64,000 nucleotides of DNA from Pseudomonas fluorescens Q2-87 (GTDB lineage: Bacteria; Pseudomonadota; Gammaproteobacteria; Pseudomonadales; Pseudomonadaceae), in the NCBI RefSeq assembly GCF_000281895.1, contig NZ_CM001558.1:4654556-4718555 (forward strand), written 5' to 3'. The translations under genes were made by a program, and so were the position numbers. The notes under the pieces were generated by a model. It saw nothing but the letters and a program-made list of their open reading frames with translations, did not search any database and was not told the DNA's origin. Positions within the stretch are counted from its first letter, which is position 1. Every line of letters begins with the position of its first letter. This document shows, piece by piece, positions 35,167-43,824 of the stretch.

Positions 35167-35242
35167 GCCTTGGCGCCAAGGCGACCGGCGTGAACTGAGT
35201 TGGGGCCGCAGCCCCAGCTCAGGCCTGTGGAGGCGATGCGGC

Positions 35243-35353
35243 TCAATGACCGAACAGGTTCACCTTCTTGGCCTTTTTGTCAGCGCGTTTTTCGTCGGCG
35301 CTTTTCGCTGGCTTTTTCTTAGCCGCTTTTTTCGAATCCATGCCTTTGGCCAT
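35243..35353 (-). CDS. Lysine-rich small protein, 36 residues
   Basis: A 36-codon gene from ATG 35353, with GGAG eight bases upstream. The product begins MAKGMDSKKAAKKKPAKS, is nearly half Lys plus Ala, and ends KKVNLFGH. Extended, basic and probably disordered, it may bind nucleic acid or ribosomes; that is inference. Similar short Lys/Ala proteins are common and conserved in pseudomonads. It converges with the hypothetical gene to its left and is divergent from the acetyltransferase to its right. Confidence 0.72.
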   Translation of the reverse strand: MAKGMDSKKAAKKKPAKSADEKRADKKAKKVNLFGH

Positions 35354-35455
35354 GATCAGTGCTCCACTCATACGGGGTGTGTAAATCAGGTATACACCTA
35401 TCGCCGCTCGCACGTTCTTTTATAATCGCCCTCCCCTTATCGTCCCGACCCAGCC

Positions 35456-35878
35456 ATGTCCGAAATCCAGTACACACAACTTCAGGAATCATTGTGGCCG
35501 CTGATGAACAAGTTCTATCGCGCGCACCAGTCTTCGATGAAAGCGGTGCGTGACGCCCAGCTGTGGGCGGCGCGGCGCGATGAAATCGTCGCCGCCCTGT
35601 GCCTGCGGCCGGTGGCGGGCGGACATTGGTTGACGGGACTGTTTGTCGATCCGGCGTACCGTGCGCAGGGCATCGCCGCGCAATTGATGGCCGAAGCGGT
35701 GAAAGGTGTGAATGAGCCGGTGTGGCTCTTTTGCCACCCCGACTTGCGCGGGTTTTATGAGCGGCGTGGTTTCAGCTTCGACCCCGAACTGCCCTATGCG
35801 ATGGCCGAACGCCTGAGCCGGTATGCGCGCAGCAAGCCGATGATTGCAATGGGGCTTGCGCCACATACACAATCCTAA
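35456..35878 (+). CDS. GNAT-family N-acetyltransferase
   Basis: Acetyltransferase of 140 residues with unknown substrate. The acetyl-CoA-binding loop reads FVDPAYRAQGIAAQLMAEAV, followed by the family's C-terminal FCHPDLRGFYERRGFSF. Start ATG 35456 (MSEIQYTQLQESLWPLMNKFYR). It stands alone and is followed by a REPIN. Small single-domain GNATs of this kind act on amino acids, polyamines or proteins; sequence does not decide. Confidence 0.87.
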   Translation: MSEIQYTQLQESLWPLMNKFYRAHQSSMKAVRDAQLWAARRDEIVAALCLRPVAGGHWLTGLFVDPAYRAQGIAAQLMAEAVKGVNEPVWLFCHPDLRGFYERRGFSFDPELPYAMAERLSRYARSKPMIAMGLAPHTQS

Positions 35879-35896
35879 AGTTCAATACAGATCCAA

Positions 35897-35987
35897 TGTG
35901 GGAGCGGGCTTGCTCGCGAAAACGGCGGCACATTCAACATCCATGCAAGCTGACCTACCGCTTTCGCGAGCAAGCCCGCTCCCACAA
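35897..35987. repeat. REPIN between a GNAT gene and def
   Basis: TGTGGGAGCGGGCTTGCTCG and complement, about 45 bp apart, between two converging genes. Confidence 0.9.
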
Positions 35988-36003
35988 GTTCTGTGGTGGA
36001 TGA

Positions 36004-36543
36004 TCAATCGTCTACAGCGGGGTCCAGGTCCGGGAACATCACCTCGGTGAACCCGAACTTGCTGAAGTCGCTGATACGCGACGGGTACAAGCGCCCGATC
36101 AGGTGGTCGCATTCATGCTGCACCACCCGAGCATGAAACCCTGAGGCCGTGCGCACGATCGGTTCGCCCTTGGGGTCGAACCCTTCGTAGCGGATGTGCT
36201 GGTAGCGTTCCACCGCACCGCGCAGGCCCGGCACCGACAGGCACCCTTCGAAGCCCTCCTCCATCAAGGGGCTTAGCGGTGTAATCAGTGGGTTGATCAG
36301 GATCGTCTGGGGCACCGCCTCCGCGTCGGGGTAGCGCTCGCTGTGCTCGAAGCCGAAGATCACCAGTTGCAGGTCCACGCCGATCTGCGGCGCCGCCAGA
36401 CCGACGCCGCCAACGCTTTCCATGGTCTGGAACATGTCATCGATCAGTTGCCACAACTGCGGGCTGTCGAACATTTCGACGGGCACCGGCGGGGCAATGC
36501 GCAGCAGGCGTTCATCGCCCATCTTCAGGATTTCACGAATCAT
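36004..36543 (-). CDS. def: Peptide deformylase
   Basis: Metalloenzyme that removes the formyl group from new proteins. 179 residues with the three motifs: [10 protein letters not shown] (46-55), EGCLSVPG with metal ligand Cys101, and QHECDH with His143, Glu144 and His147. It is not followed by fmt, so this is probably a secondary deformylase; the fmt-linked copy should lie elsewhere. Its ATG overlaps the stop of the BrkB-like gene (ATGA at 36540-36543), suggesting one transcript. Confidence 0.95.
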   Translation of the reverse strand: MIREILKMGDERLLRIAPPVPVEMFDSPQLWQLIDDMFQTMESVGGVGLAAPQIGVDLQLVIFGFEHSERYPDAEAVPQTILINPLITPLSPLMEEGFEGCLSVPGLRGAVERYQHIRYEGFDPKGEPIVRTASGFHARVVQHECDHLIGRLYPSRISDFSKFGFTEVMFPDLDPAVDD

Positions 36544-37490
36544 GGTCGGGCTTCGTCAGGGTGAGTGTGAGGGATGGAATGGTCGCGCCCCAGGCCCGAA
36601 ACATGTTGTTTTTCATGCTCGCCGGGGTGTTTTTCGCCAGGGTCCTTGCCCTCGGCGGACATGTGCTCGATGACCGCGTTCATCTCCGCGCCGAGCAACA
36701 GCACCGCCGAGGAAATGTAGAAGTACAGCAGCAGCACGATGATCGCGCCGATGCTGCCATACATGGCGTTGTAGTTGGCGAATGTCTTGACGTAGAACGC
36801 AAAGCCCAGGGAGGCGATGATCCAGACGACCACCGCCAGCACCGACCCCGGCGTGATGAAGCGAAACTCCTGTTTTACGTCGGGCATCACGTAATAGATC
36901 AGCGCCACGGCGACCATCAGCAAGAACACGATCACCGGCCAGCGCACGATCGTCCAGAGCGTGACGATGAATTCCTCCAGACCGACCTGGGCCGCAATCC
37001 AACCCATCACCTGCGGTCCGAGGACCATCAAGGCAGCGGCGGCCAGGAGCATCCCGGCGATACCGACCGTATAAAAAATCGACAACGGAAAGCGTTTCCA
37101 GGCCGGACGACCCTCTACCACATCGTAGGCGGCATTCATCGCGCTCATCATCAACCGCACGCCCGCCGAGGCGGTCCACAGCGCGATGACGATACCCACC
37201 GACAACAAGCCGCCCTTGGATTGCTGGAGTTGGTCGATTACCGGATTGACCTGCTCCAAGGCCTGGGGCGGCAGTACCAGTTCCGATTGCAGGCGCAGCC
37301 AGGAGAAGAAGTCCGGTAAGTGCAGGAAGCCGATCAAGGCGATCAGGAAGAGAATAAAGGGGAACAGTGAAAACAACATCTGGTAGGCCAATGCCGAGGC
37401 GTACGTCGACATCTCGTCATCGAGAAACTCGGTCACGGTGCGCATCATCACACGATGCAGGGGTAAGCCTTTCAAGGCCGAAAACATCAT
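36540..37490 (-). CDS. YihY/BrkB-family membrane protein
   Basis: Multi-pass inner-membrane protein of 316 residues. The start at ATG 37490 ([22 protein letters not shown]) has AAAGGAG seven bases upstream. Family features: [32 protein letters not shown] in the first helix, [22 protein letters not shown] and [22 protein letters not shown]. Six helices precede a polar C-terminal tail rich in His, Glu and Lys. The family was once called ribonuclease BN by mistake; its role is not settled. It overlaps def by four bases. Confidence 0.9.
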   Translation of the reverse strand: MMFSALKGLPLHRVMMRTVTEFLDDEMSTYASALAYQMLFSLFPFILFLIALIGFLHLPDFFSWLRLQSELVLPPQALEQVNPVIDQLQQSKGGLLSVGIVIALWTASAGVRLMMSAMNAAYDVVEGRPAWKRFPLSIFYTVGIAGMLLAAAALMVLGPQVMGWIAAQVGLEEFIVTLWTIVRWPVIVFLLMVAVALIYYVMPDVKQEFRFITPGSVLAVVVWIIASLGFAFYVKTFANYNAMYGSIGAIIVLLLYFYISSAVLLLGAEMNAVIEHMSAEGKDPGEKHPGEHEKQHVSGLGRDHSIPHTHPDEARP

Positions 37491-37736
37491 GTGCGTCTCC
37501 TTTCGCCGCAAAAAGGGTGGTCGCAAGGCGACTCAAGGGCCGTTATTTACAACAAAGTAGCCTGTTTGGCGACTTTGGAGCAATTTCGTCGTTTTGCCGC
37601 AGACGCTGAATTGACCGACGATTGACGGGGCAAGTTTCATTGTTAGTAAGGGCGGGGCTTTATGTTTGGCTGGTAACCGTCGAGAATGCCCCACGTGTCA
37701 GGCTCTGGCCTGAAGCTCCAATCCCGTAGGAACGTT

Positions 37737-38114
37737 ATGAAACTCGATAAAAAGCAGGCCATTGCCCGCAGAAACCAGGAACTGGGCGGCGCCGTACTGG
37801 GCGTCAACAATTGCCATTTCAGCGAATTGAACCGCAACCGCAACATTTTCTGGTTCGATATCCCGGTGGCCCGCCTGGCCATCGGTCAGTACGAATGGAT
37901 CCACCTGCTGCTGCATACGCCAGCGACCGATGAATTGCTGCATTTGAAAGTGCCAACAGTGTTCCTGCGGGAAAAAATGGAAGGCCTGGAAGTGCGCAAC
38001 CAGGGCAAGCGCAAGGCGGCCCTGAGCCTGGAATTGAGTGCCGATAAGGATTCCTATCTGCAGGATATGCGTCCGGGTGGTACTAACGTGGATTTCGCGC
38101 AGTTTCGGTTGTAA
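37737..38114 (+). CDS. Conserved hypothetical protein, 125 residues
   Basis: Unknown function; no named domain recognised. Start ATG 37737 (MKLDKKQAIARRNQELGGAVLG) with AGGA six bases upstream. The protein is mixed alpha/beta with an aromatic-rich core (NIFWFDIPVARLAIGQYEWIHLLLH) and ends DMRPGGTNVDFAQFRL. No export signal. A gene of this kind lies beside fadD1 in P. aeruginosa too, so the neighbourhood is conserved. A two-way terminator separates it from fadD1. Confidence 0.82.
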   Translation: MKLDKKQAIARRNQELGGAVLGVNNCHFSELNRNRNIFWFDIPVARLAIGQYEWIHLLLHTPATDELLHLKVPTVFLREKMEGLEVRNQGKRKAALSLELSADKDSYLQDMRPGGTNVDFAQFRL

Positions 38115-38180
38115 CCAGGTCCGAGAGGCACCGATTCCCTCGCCACACAAGCATCCTTGTCCCAGGAAATCGAAGCCAAC

Positions 38181-38208
38181 GAAAAGCCCCGCATTCGCGG
38201 GGCTTTTG
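38181..38208. terminator. Two-way intrinsic terminator between convergent genes
   Basis: GAAAAGCCCCGC-ATTC-GCGGGGCTTTTGC, with A and T runs on either side; serves the hypothetical gene (+) and fadD1 (-). Confidence 0.92.
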
Positions 38209-38221
38209 CTTCATATCGGGC

Positions 38222-39913
38222 TTACTTCTTCAGACCCAACTTCCTGAGCTCTTCATCGCGCAACTCACGCCGCAGGATCTTGCCCACGTTGGTGGTTGGC
38301 AGCGCATCACGGAACTCCACCGACTTCGGCACCTTGTAGCCGGTGAGGTTGGCACGCATGTGCTCCATGACCTGCTCCTTGGTCAACGTGACGCCCGGCC
38401 GCGCAACGATGAAAATCTTGATCGCCTCACCAGACTTCTCGTCCGGCACGCCGATAGCCGCACATTGCAGCACGCCCGGCAAGGTCGCCAACACGTCTTC
38501 CAGCTCGTTGGGGTACACGTTGAAGCCAGAGATCAGGATCATGTCCTTCTTGCGGTCGACGATGCGCATGTAGCCGTCCGGCTGGATTACGGCGATGTCG
38601 CCGGTCTTGAGCCAGCCTTCGCTGTCGAGGATCTCGTCGGTGGCGTCCTGGCGCTGCCAGTACCCCTTCATGACCTGCGGACCTTTTACGCACAATTCGC
38701 CGACTTCGCCCAATGGCTGCTCGACACCCGCATCGTTGATGATTTTGCACAGCGTCGACGGCACCGGGATACCGATGGTGCCGACCTGGATGTTCTGGAT
38801 CGGGTTGACGGTGGCCACCGGGCTGGTTTCGGTCATGCCGTAGCCTTCGCAGATCGGGCAACCGGTGACCGCTTTCCAGCGCTCGGCCGCCGCCAGTTGC
38901 AGGGCCATGCCGCCGGACAAGGTGACTTTCAGCGCCGAGAAATCCAGTTTGCGGAAGGCTTCGTTGTTGCACAGGGCCACGAACAGCGTGTTGAGGCCGA
39001 CGAAACCGCTGAATTTCCACTTCGACAGTTCCTTGACCATCGCCGAGAGGTCCCGCGGGTTGCTGATCAGGATGTTGTGGTTGCCGATCAACATCATCGC
39101 CATGCAATGGAAGGTGAACGCGTAGATGTGATACAGCGGCAGCGGCGTGATCAGTACCTCACAACCTTCGTTGAGGTTGGAGCCCATCAATGCCTTGCAC
39201 TGCAGCATGTTCGCCACCAGGTTGCGGTGGGAGAGCATCGCGCCCTTGGCCACGCCGGTGGTGCCACCGGTGTATTGCAATACGGCCACGTCGTCGCTGG
39301 TGGGGTTGGCTTCGCTCACCGGTTGGCCGTGGCCTTTGCGCAGCACGTCGTTGAACTTGATGGCCTTGGGCAGGTGATAGGCCGGCACCATCTTCTTCAC
39401 GTACTTGATCACGCTGTTGATCAGCAGGCGCTTGAGCGGTGGCAGCAGATCGGCGACTTCCGTGACGATGACGTGCTTGACGCTCGTCTTGGGCACCACG
39501 GCCTCGGCCAGGTGCGCCATGTTTGCCAGGCAGACCAACGCCTTGGCGCCAGAGTCGTTGAACTGGTGTTCCATTTCCCGCGCGGTATACAGCGGGTTGG
39601 TATTGACCACGATAAGCCCGGCGCGGATCGCACCGAACACAGCCACCGGGTACTGGAGAACGTTAGGCAGTTGCACGGCGATTCGATCGCCCGGCTGCAA
39701 ATCGGTATGCTGTTGCAGATAGGCAGCAAAAGCACCGGACAACTCGTAGAGCTCACCGTAGGTGATCGTCTTGCCGAGGTTGCTGAATGCCGGCTTGTTG
39801 GCAAAGCGTTGGCAGGACTGCTTCAACACCGCCTGAATATTCGGATACTCGTCTGGATTGATGTCGGCAGCAATCCCAGCTGGGTACTTATCCTTCCAAA
39901 AGTCTTCGATCAT
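38222..39913 (-). CDS. fadD1: Long-chain fatty-acid-CoA ligase FadD1
   Basis: Activates fatty acids to acyl-CoA at the inner membrane for beta-oxidation. The start at ATG 39913 (MIEDFWKDKYPAGIAADIN) has GAGGAG upstream; 563 residues. AMP-binding signature YTGGTTGVAKGAMLSHRN, then GYGMTETSP, the adenylation motif GWLKTGDIAVIQPDGYMRIVDRKKDMI and the C-terminal lysine region VGKILRRELRDEE. It follows fadD2 on the same strand but is separated from it by 381 bp with a REPIN and a likely terminator, so it has its own promoter. Confidence 0.96.
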   Translation of the reverse strand: MIEDFWKDKYPAGIAADINPDEYPNIQAVLKQSCQRFANKPAFSNLGKTITYGELYELSGAFAAYLQQHTDLQPGDRIAVQLPNVLQYPVAVFGAIRAGLIVVNTNPLYTAREMEHQFNDSGAKALVCLANMAHLAEAVVPKTSVKHVIVTEVADLLPPLKRLLINSVIKYVKKMVPAYHLPKAIKFNDVLRKGHGQPVSEANPTSDDVAVLQYTGGTTGVAKGAMLSHRNLVANMLQCKALMGSNLNEGCEVLITPLPLYHIYAFTFHCMAMMLIGNHNILISNPRDLSAMVKELSKWKFSGFVGLNTLFVALCNNEAFRKLDFSALKVTLSGGMALQLAAAERWKAVTGCPICEGYGMTETSPVATVNPIQNIQVGTIGIPVPSTLCKIINDAGVEQPLGEVGELCVKGPQVMKGYWQRQDATDEILDSEGWLKTGDIAVIQPDGYMRIVDRKKDMILISGFNVYPNELEDVLATLPGVLQCAAIGVPDEKSGEAIKIFIVARPGVTLTKEQVMEHMRANLTGYKVPKSVEFRDALPTTNVGKILRRELRDEELRKLGLKK

Positions 39914-40122
39914 GGAAGCCCACTCCTCAGCAACGCGAATTCTCACCGCATTTGATGCGATTATTATTGGTGTGTGTTTATTGGTGATCTGGCTTGAATC
40001 AAGGCCGAGAAGTCCCAAAAGCGCGCCGAGAGTAGCAGCTTTGCCAAGGGTCGCCTAGAGCCAAAAACGGCCCCTACAGTCATGAACATGACTTAAGACT
40101 ATCTTATGGTCACTTTTAGAGT

Positions 40123-40152
40123 AAAAAATCTAGAGCTTCTAGAAGCGCTCTA
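40123..40152 (-). terminator. Probable terminator of fadD2
   Basis: On the minus strand TAGAGC-GC-TTCTAGAA-GCTCTA forms a hairpin (perfect core GCTTCTAGAAGC at 40135-40146) followed by GATTTTTT. It lies beyond the REPIN that follows fadD2. From 39914 to 40122 I see only the presumed fadD1 promoter. Confidence 0.6.
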
Positions 40153-40177
40153 AATGACCTCAGTTGAAATACAAAAA

Positions 40178-40265
40178 TGTGAGAGCGAGCTTGCTCGCGA
40201 TAACGGTCTGTCAGCCCATCTCATTCAGGCTGACCACCGCTATCGCGAGCAAGCTCGCTCCCACA
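40178..40265. repeat. REPIN between fadD2 and fadD1
   Basis: TGTGAGAGCGAGCTTGCTCG and its near complement; the arms use the GCGAGC variant. Confidence 0.88.
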
Positions 40266-40294
40266 GATTTTCAGTGAAACGAACACCTTCTACA

Positions 40295-41983
40295 TCAGGC
40301 GATGTCCCGCAGTTCCCGTCGCAGGATCTTGCCCACCGGCGTCATCGGCAACGACTCCCGCAGCACGATGTGCTTGGGAATCTTGTAGCCCGTGAAGTTC
40401 TCCTTGCAGTAGGCCTTGAGCTCCTCAAGGCTGACTCCCGTCTCGCGCGCCACCACGAACAGTTTCACCGCTTCGCCCGAGCGCTCGTCCGGCACACCGA
40501 TCACCGCGCAACTGGCGACTTTCGGGTGGGCCATGACCACGTCTTCAATTTCGTTGGGGTACACGTTGAAACCGGACACGATGATCATGTCCTTCTTGCG
40601 GTCGACAATACGCACAAACCCGTCCGGGTCGATGACCGCGATGTCGCCGGACTTGAACCAGCCCTCGCTGTCCAGCACTTCGGCCGTGGCTTCGGGCTTG
40701 TTCCAGTAGCCCTTCATGATCTGCGGCCCCTTGATGCACAGCTCGCCACGCTCGCCCAGTGGCTGCTCGACACCGTCGTCGTTGATCACTTTCATAAGTG
40801 TGCCCGGCACCGGCAGCCCCACCGTGCCCAACCGGGACTTACCGCCATAGGGGTTGGCACAGGCCACCGGCGAGGTTTCGGTCAAGCCATAGCCTTCGGT
40901 GATACCGCAACCGGTTATCTGCTCCCAGCGCTCGGCGGTGGCCTTGACCAGGGCGGTCCCACCGGAATTGGTGACCTTGAGGTGGGAAAAATCCAGGGTC
41001 TTGAAATCTGGATGGTCCATCAGCGCCACGAACAGCGTGTTGAGCCCCAGCAGCAACGAAAAACGCCAGTTCTTCAGTTCCTTGATGAAGCCGCCGATGT
41101 CCCGCGGGTTGGTGATCAGCACGTTGTGGTTGCCGGTGACCATCATGCACATGCAATTGGCTGTGAAAGCATAGATATGGTACAGCGGCAGCGGCGCGAT
41201 CATGACTTCCTGGCCCTCGCGCAGCAGTGCTTGGCCGTCGTCGCCGATCTGCCCGAGGCACGCCCGGGCCTGCTGCATGTTGGCCACCAGGTTACCGTGG
41301 GTCAGCATCGCCCCCTTTGCCAGCCCGGTGGTGCCGCCGGTGTATTGCAGCACCGCGATATCTTCGAGGCTGACCTTCAGCGGCTTGATGCCCTGGCCAC
41401 GCCCCAGGCGCAAGGCACTCTTGAAGGAAATGGCCTGGGGCAGCGAATAGTCCGGGACCATCTTCTTGACCTTGCTCACCATCGTGTTCACCAGCCAACC
41501 CTTGGCGGTGGGCATCAGGTCGCCCATTTTCGCTTCGATCAGGTATTGCAGGTCGGTGTCGGGCAGGACCTCTTGGACTTTCTGCCCGAACAGGTTCAGG
41601 TACACCAGCGCCCGGGCCCCGGAATCCTTGAATTGGTGGCGCATTTCCCGCGGGGTATACAGCGGGTTGGTGTTGACTACGATCAGCCCCGCACGCAAGG
41701 CACCGAATACCGCGATCGGGTATTGCAGCACGTTGGGCATCTGCACCGCGATACGGTCACCCGGGGCCAAGTCGGTGTGAGCCTGCAGATAGCCGGCGAA
41801 AGCCGCGCTGTAGCGTTCGAGCTCGGCATACGTGAGGGTCACCCCCATGTTGCTGAACGCTGGACGATCGGCGAATCTCTTGCAGGAACGCTCGAACACC
41901 TCGACAACCGACTTGTAGGCCCCATGGTCGATATCCAGGGGCACGCCGGCCGGGCGTTTGTCATTCCAGAAATCAGGCTGCAT
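40295..41983 (-). CDS. fadD2: Long-chain fatty-acid-CoA ligase FadD2
   Basis: Second acyl-CoA synthetase, 562 residues, a tandem paralogue of fadD1. Same motifs: YTGGTTGLAKGAMLTHGN, GYGLTETSP, GWFKSGDIAVIDPDGFVRIVDRKKDMI and VGKILRREL. The start at 41983 has AGAGGAT upstream. In P. aeruginosa the two differ in chain-length preference and regulation; here that is inference. It is divergent from an alpha/beta hydrolase gene, so both could answer to fatty acids or lipids. Confidence 0.96.
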   Translation of the reverse strand: MQPDFWNDKRPAGVPLDIDHGAYKSVVEVFERSCKRFADRPAFSNMGVTLTYAELERYSAAFAGYLQAHTDLAPGDRIAVQMPNVLQYPIAVFGALRAGLIVVNTNPLYTPREMRHQFKDSGARALVYLNLFGQKVQEVLPDTDLQYLIEAKMGDLMPTAKGWLVNTMVSKVKKMVPDYSLPQAISFKSALRLGRGQGIKPLKVSLEDIAVLQYTGGTTGLAKGAMLTHGNLVANMQQARACLGQIGDDGQALLREGQEVMIAPLPLYHIYAFTANCMCMMVTGNHNVLITNPRDIGGFIKELKNWRFSLLLGLNTLFVALMDHPDFKTLDFSHLKVTNSGGTALVKATAERWEQITGCGITEGYGLTETSPVACANPYGGKSRLGTVGLPVPGTLMKVINDDGVEQPLGERGELCIKGPQIMKGYWNKPEATAEVLDSEGWFKSGDIAVIDPDGFVRIVDRKKDMIIVSGFNVYPNEIEDVVMAHPKVASCAVIGVPDERSGEAVKLFVVARETGVSLEELKAYCKENFTGYKIPKHIVLRESLPMTPVGKILRRELRDIA

Positions 41984-42195
41984 TGTTTTTATCCTCTTAC
42001 CTGAGCGAATCCGGGCCGCGTCTGTATCGCTTGCAGAGGCGGAACTCCCTGGGACACTAGCAGTTATGGCGTATCAGGCAAATATGGCGGCCTGCGTCAT
42101 AGATTGTGTGAATCTTCCTGCCTTGGCGTGGGCTGATCAGGCGAGACGCAGCGGATGAGCTATACAATGCAGCGACACTGCGCAAAGGAACCGCC

Positions 42196-43140
42196 ATGAT
42201 CCACCAAACGTTCTGGCTGACCGCGACCGACCACAGCCGCCTGTTCGTCAACCAATGGCTGCCTGACACCGCGCCCGAGGCGCTGGTCATGCTGGCACAC
42301 GGGATGGCCGAACACAGCGGCCGCTACGCACGCCTGGCCCAGGCCCTGTGCGACGAAGGCTACGGCGTCTACGCTGCGGACTTGCGCGGCCATGGCAAGA
42401 CCGGCCAGGCAATGATTCTCGGCCATTTTGCAGATGCGGGCGGTTGGGCCAAGGTGGTGGGTGACCTGGCCAGCCTCAATCATCACATCGGCCAGCAACA
42501 TCCCGATACGCCCGTGGTGCTGCTGGGTCACAGCATGGGCAGCTACATCGCCCAGGGCTACTTGCTGCATCACAGCGCCAGCCTGCACGGGGCGATTCTC
42601 AGTGGTTCCAATTTCCAGCCTGTGGCGCTTTATCGGGCGGCTCGGCTGATCGCCCGCTTCGAACGTCGACGCCAGGGTGCCACGGGGCGCAGCGCCTTGA
42701 TCGAGTGGCTGTCGTTCGGCAGCTTCAACAAGAAATTCAAACCGGCGCGCACCCCCTTCGACTGGCTCAGCCGCGACCCGACCGAAGTCGACAAATACGT
42801 CCACGACCCGCTGTGCGGCTTTCGCTGCACCAATCAACTGTGGGTCGATCTGCTCGGCGGGTTGCAGCAAATCAGCAAAGCGTCCAATCTCGCCCAGATC
42901 GATCCGGGCCTGCCCGTGTTGGTGATCGGCGGTGAATGTGATCCGGTGAGCGAAGGCAAGCGTCTGAAGGATCTGGCCGACGCCCTGCGCGACGCCGGCA
43001 GCCGGAACCTGCAACTGACGATTTACCCACAGGCCCGACACGAATTGTTCAACGAAACCAACCGCGACGAAGTGACGGCCGACGTGCTGGCCTGGATTGC
43101 CCAGGCACTGAGCCACAAGCGTCCGCCACGAAGCGAGTAG
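42196..43140 (+). CDS. Alpha/beta hydrolase, monoacylglycerol lipase/lysophospholipase-like
   Basis: Serine hydrolase of 314 residues. The nucleophile elbow GHSMGS has Ser113; VMLAHGMAEHSGRYARLAQAL is the oxyanion region and DLRGHGKTG the next loop. The late VIGGECDPVSEGK (Asp) and QARHELFNE (His) complete the triad. The pattern is that of the lysophospholipase (PldB/MGL) group. Between fadD2 (divergent) and a phaJ1-type gene (43 bp downstream, same strand), it probably frees fatty acids for activation. No signal peptide, so it acts inside the cell. Confidence 0.9.
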   Translation: MIHQTFWLTATDHSRLFVNQWLPDTAPEALVMLAHGMAEHSGRYARLAQALCDEGYGVYAADLRGHGKTGQAMILGHFADAGGWAKVVGDLASLNHHIGQQHPDTPVVLLGHSMGSYIAQGYLLHHSASLHGAILSGSNFQPVALYRAARLIARFERRRQGATGRSALIEWLSFGSFNKKFKPARTPFDWLSRDPTEVDKYVHDPLCGFRCTNQLWVDLLGGLQQISKASNLAQIDPGLPVLVIGGECDPVSEGKRLKDLADALRDAGSRNLQLTIYPQARHELFNETNRDEVTADVLAWIAQALSHKRPPRSE

Positions 43141-43182
43141 GTTTTGCAGCGTTTTCCTTTACCGTCACAGGATTTGAGACAG

Positions 43183-43653
43183 ATGACCCAGGTTACCAAT
43201 ATCCCTTACGAAGCCCTCGAAGTCGGCCAGACCGCGAGCTACAGCAAGACCGTCGAAGAGCGCGACATTCAGTTGTTCGCCGCGATGTCCGGCGATCACA
43301 ACCCGGTGCACCTGGACGCCGAATTCGCGGCGGCAAGCATGTTCAAGGAGCGCATCGCCCATGGCATGTTCAGCGGGGCGCTGATCAGCGCGGCGGTGGC
43401 TTGCGAGTTGCCTGGCCCGGGCACCATCTACATCGGCCAGCAGATGAGCTTCCAGAAACCGGTCAAGATCGGTGACACCCTGACTGTGCGCCTGGAAATC
43501 CTGGAGAAACTGCCAAAATTCCGTGTGCGCATCGCCACGCGTGTATTCAATCAGCGCGATGAGCTGGTAGTGGATGGCGAAGCCGAAATCCTCGCGCCAC
43601 GCAAGCAACAGACCGTGACGCTGCCGACGTTGCCGGCGATCACTGTCGGTTGA
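43183..43653 (+). CDS. phaJ1: (R)-specific enoyl-CoA hydratase, MaoC family, PhaJ1-like
   Basis: Hot-dog-fold hydratase of 156 residues that turns trans-2-enoyl-CoA into (R)-3-hydroxyacyl-CoA, the monomer for polyhydroxyalkanoate synthesis. The catalytic Asp38 and His43 are in the signature FAAMSGDHNPVHLD. Start ATG 43183. The gene in this place in P. aeruginosa is phaJ1, which makes the name likely. Close to fadD1, fadD2 and a lipase gene, it links fatty-acid breakdown to storage polymer. Confidence 0.87.
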   Translation: MTQVTNIPYEALEVGQTASYSKTVEERDIQLFAAMSGDHNPVHLDAEFAAASMFKERIAHGMFSGALISAAVACELPGPGTIYIGQQMSFQKPVKIGDTLTVRLEILEKLPKFRVRIATRVFNQRDELVVDGEAEILAPRKQQTVTLPTLPAITVG

Positions 43654-43675
43654 ATCGATGAAGCGAAGCGTTTTT

Positions 43676-43806
43676 CCGTGGCGAGGGAGCTTGCTCCCGC
43701 TCGGCGGCGAAGCCGTCGTAAAAAATCGACCGCGTTTGATCAGATCAAATAAGGTCGATTTTTTGGGGGGCTTCGCCCCCAGCGGGAGCAAGCTCCCTCG
43801 CCACGG
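43676..43806. repeat. Large composite REP with nested palindromes
   Basis: Outer arms of the second type (GTGGCGAGGGAGCTTGCTCC and complement) enclose AAAAATCGACC..GGTCGATTTTTT and a central TTTGATCAGATCAAA. The whole 130 bp can fold into one long branched hairpin between two converging genes. It is about 40 bp longer than the other REPINs here. Confidence 0.85.
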
Positions 43807-43824
43807 GTGATCGCGGCGCGACAA

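Noticed and set aside
40154..42004. Plus-strand open frame of 616 codons opposite fadD2
   Set aside because: Antisense shadow of a clear acyl-CoA ligase. It even runs through a REPIN, which no real gene here does.
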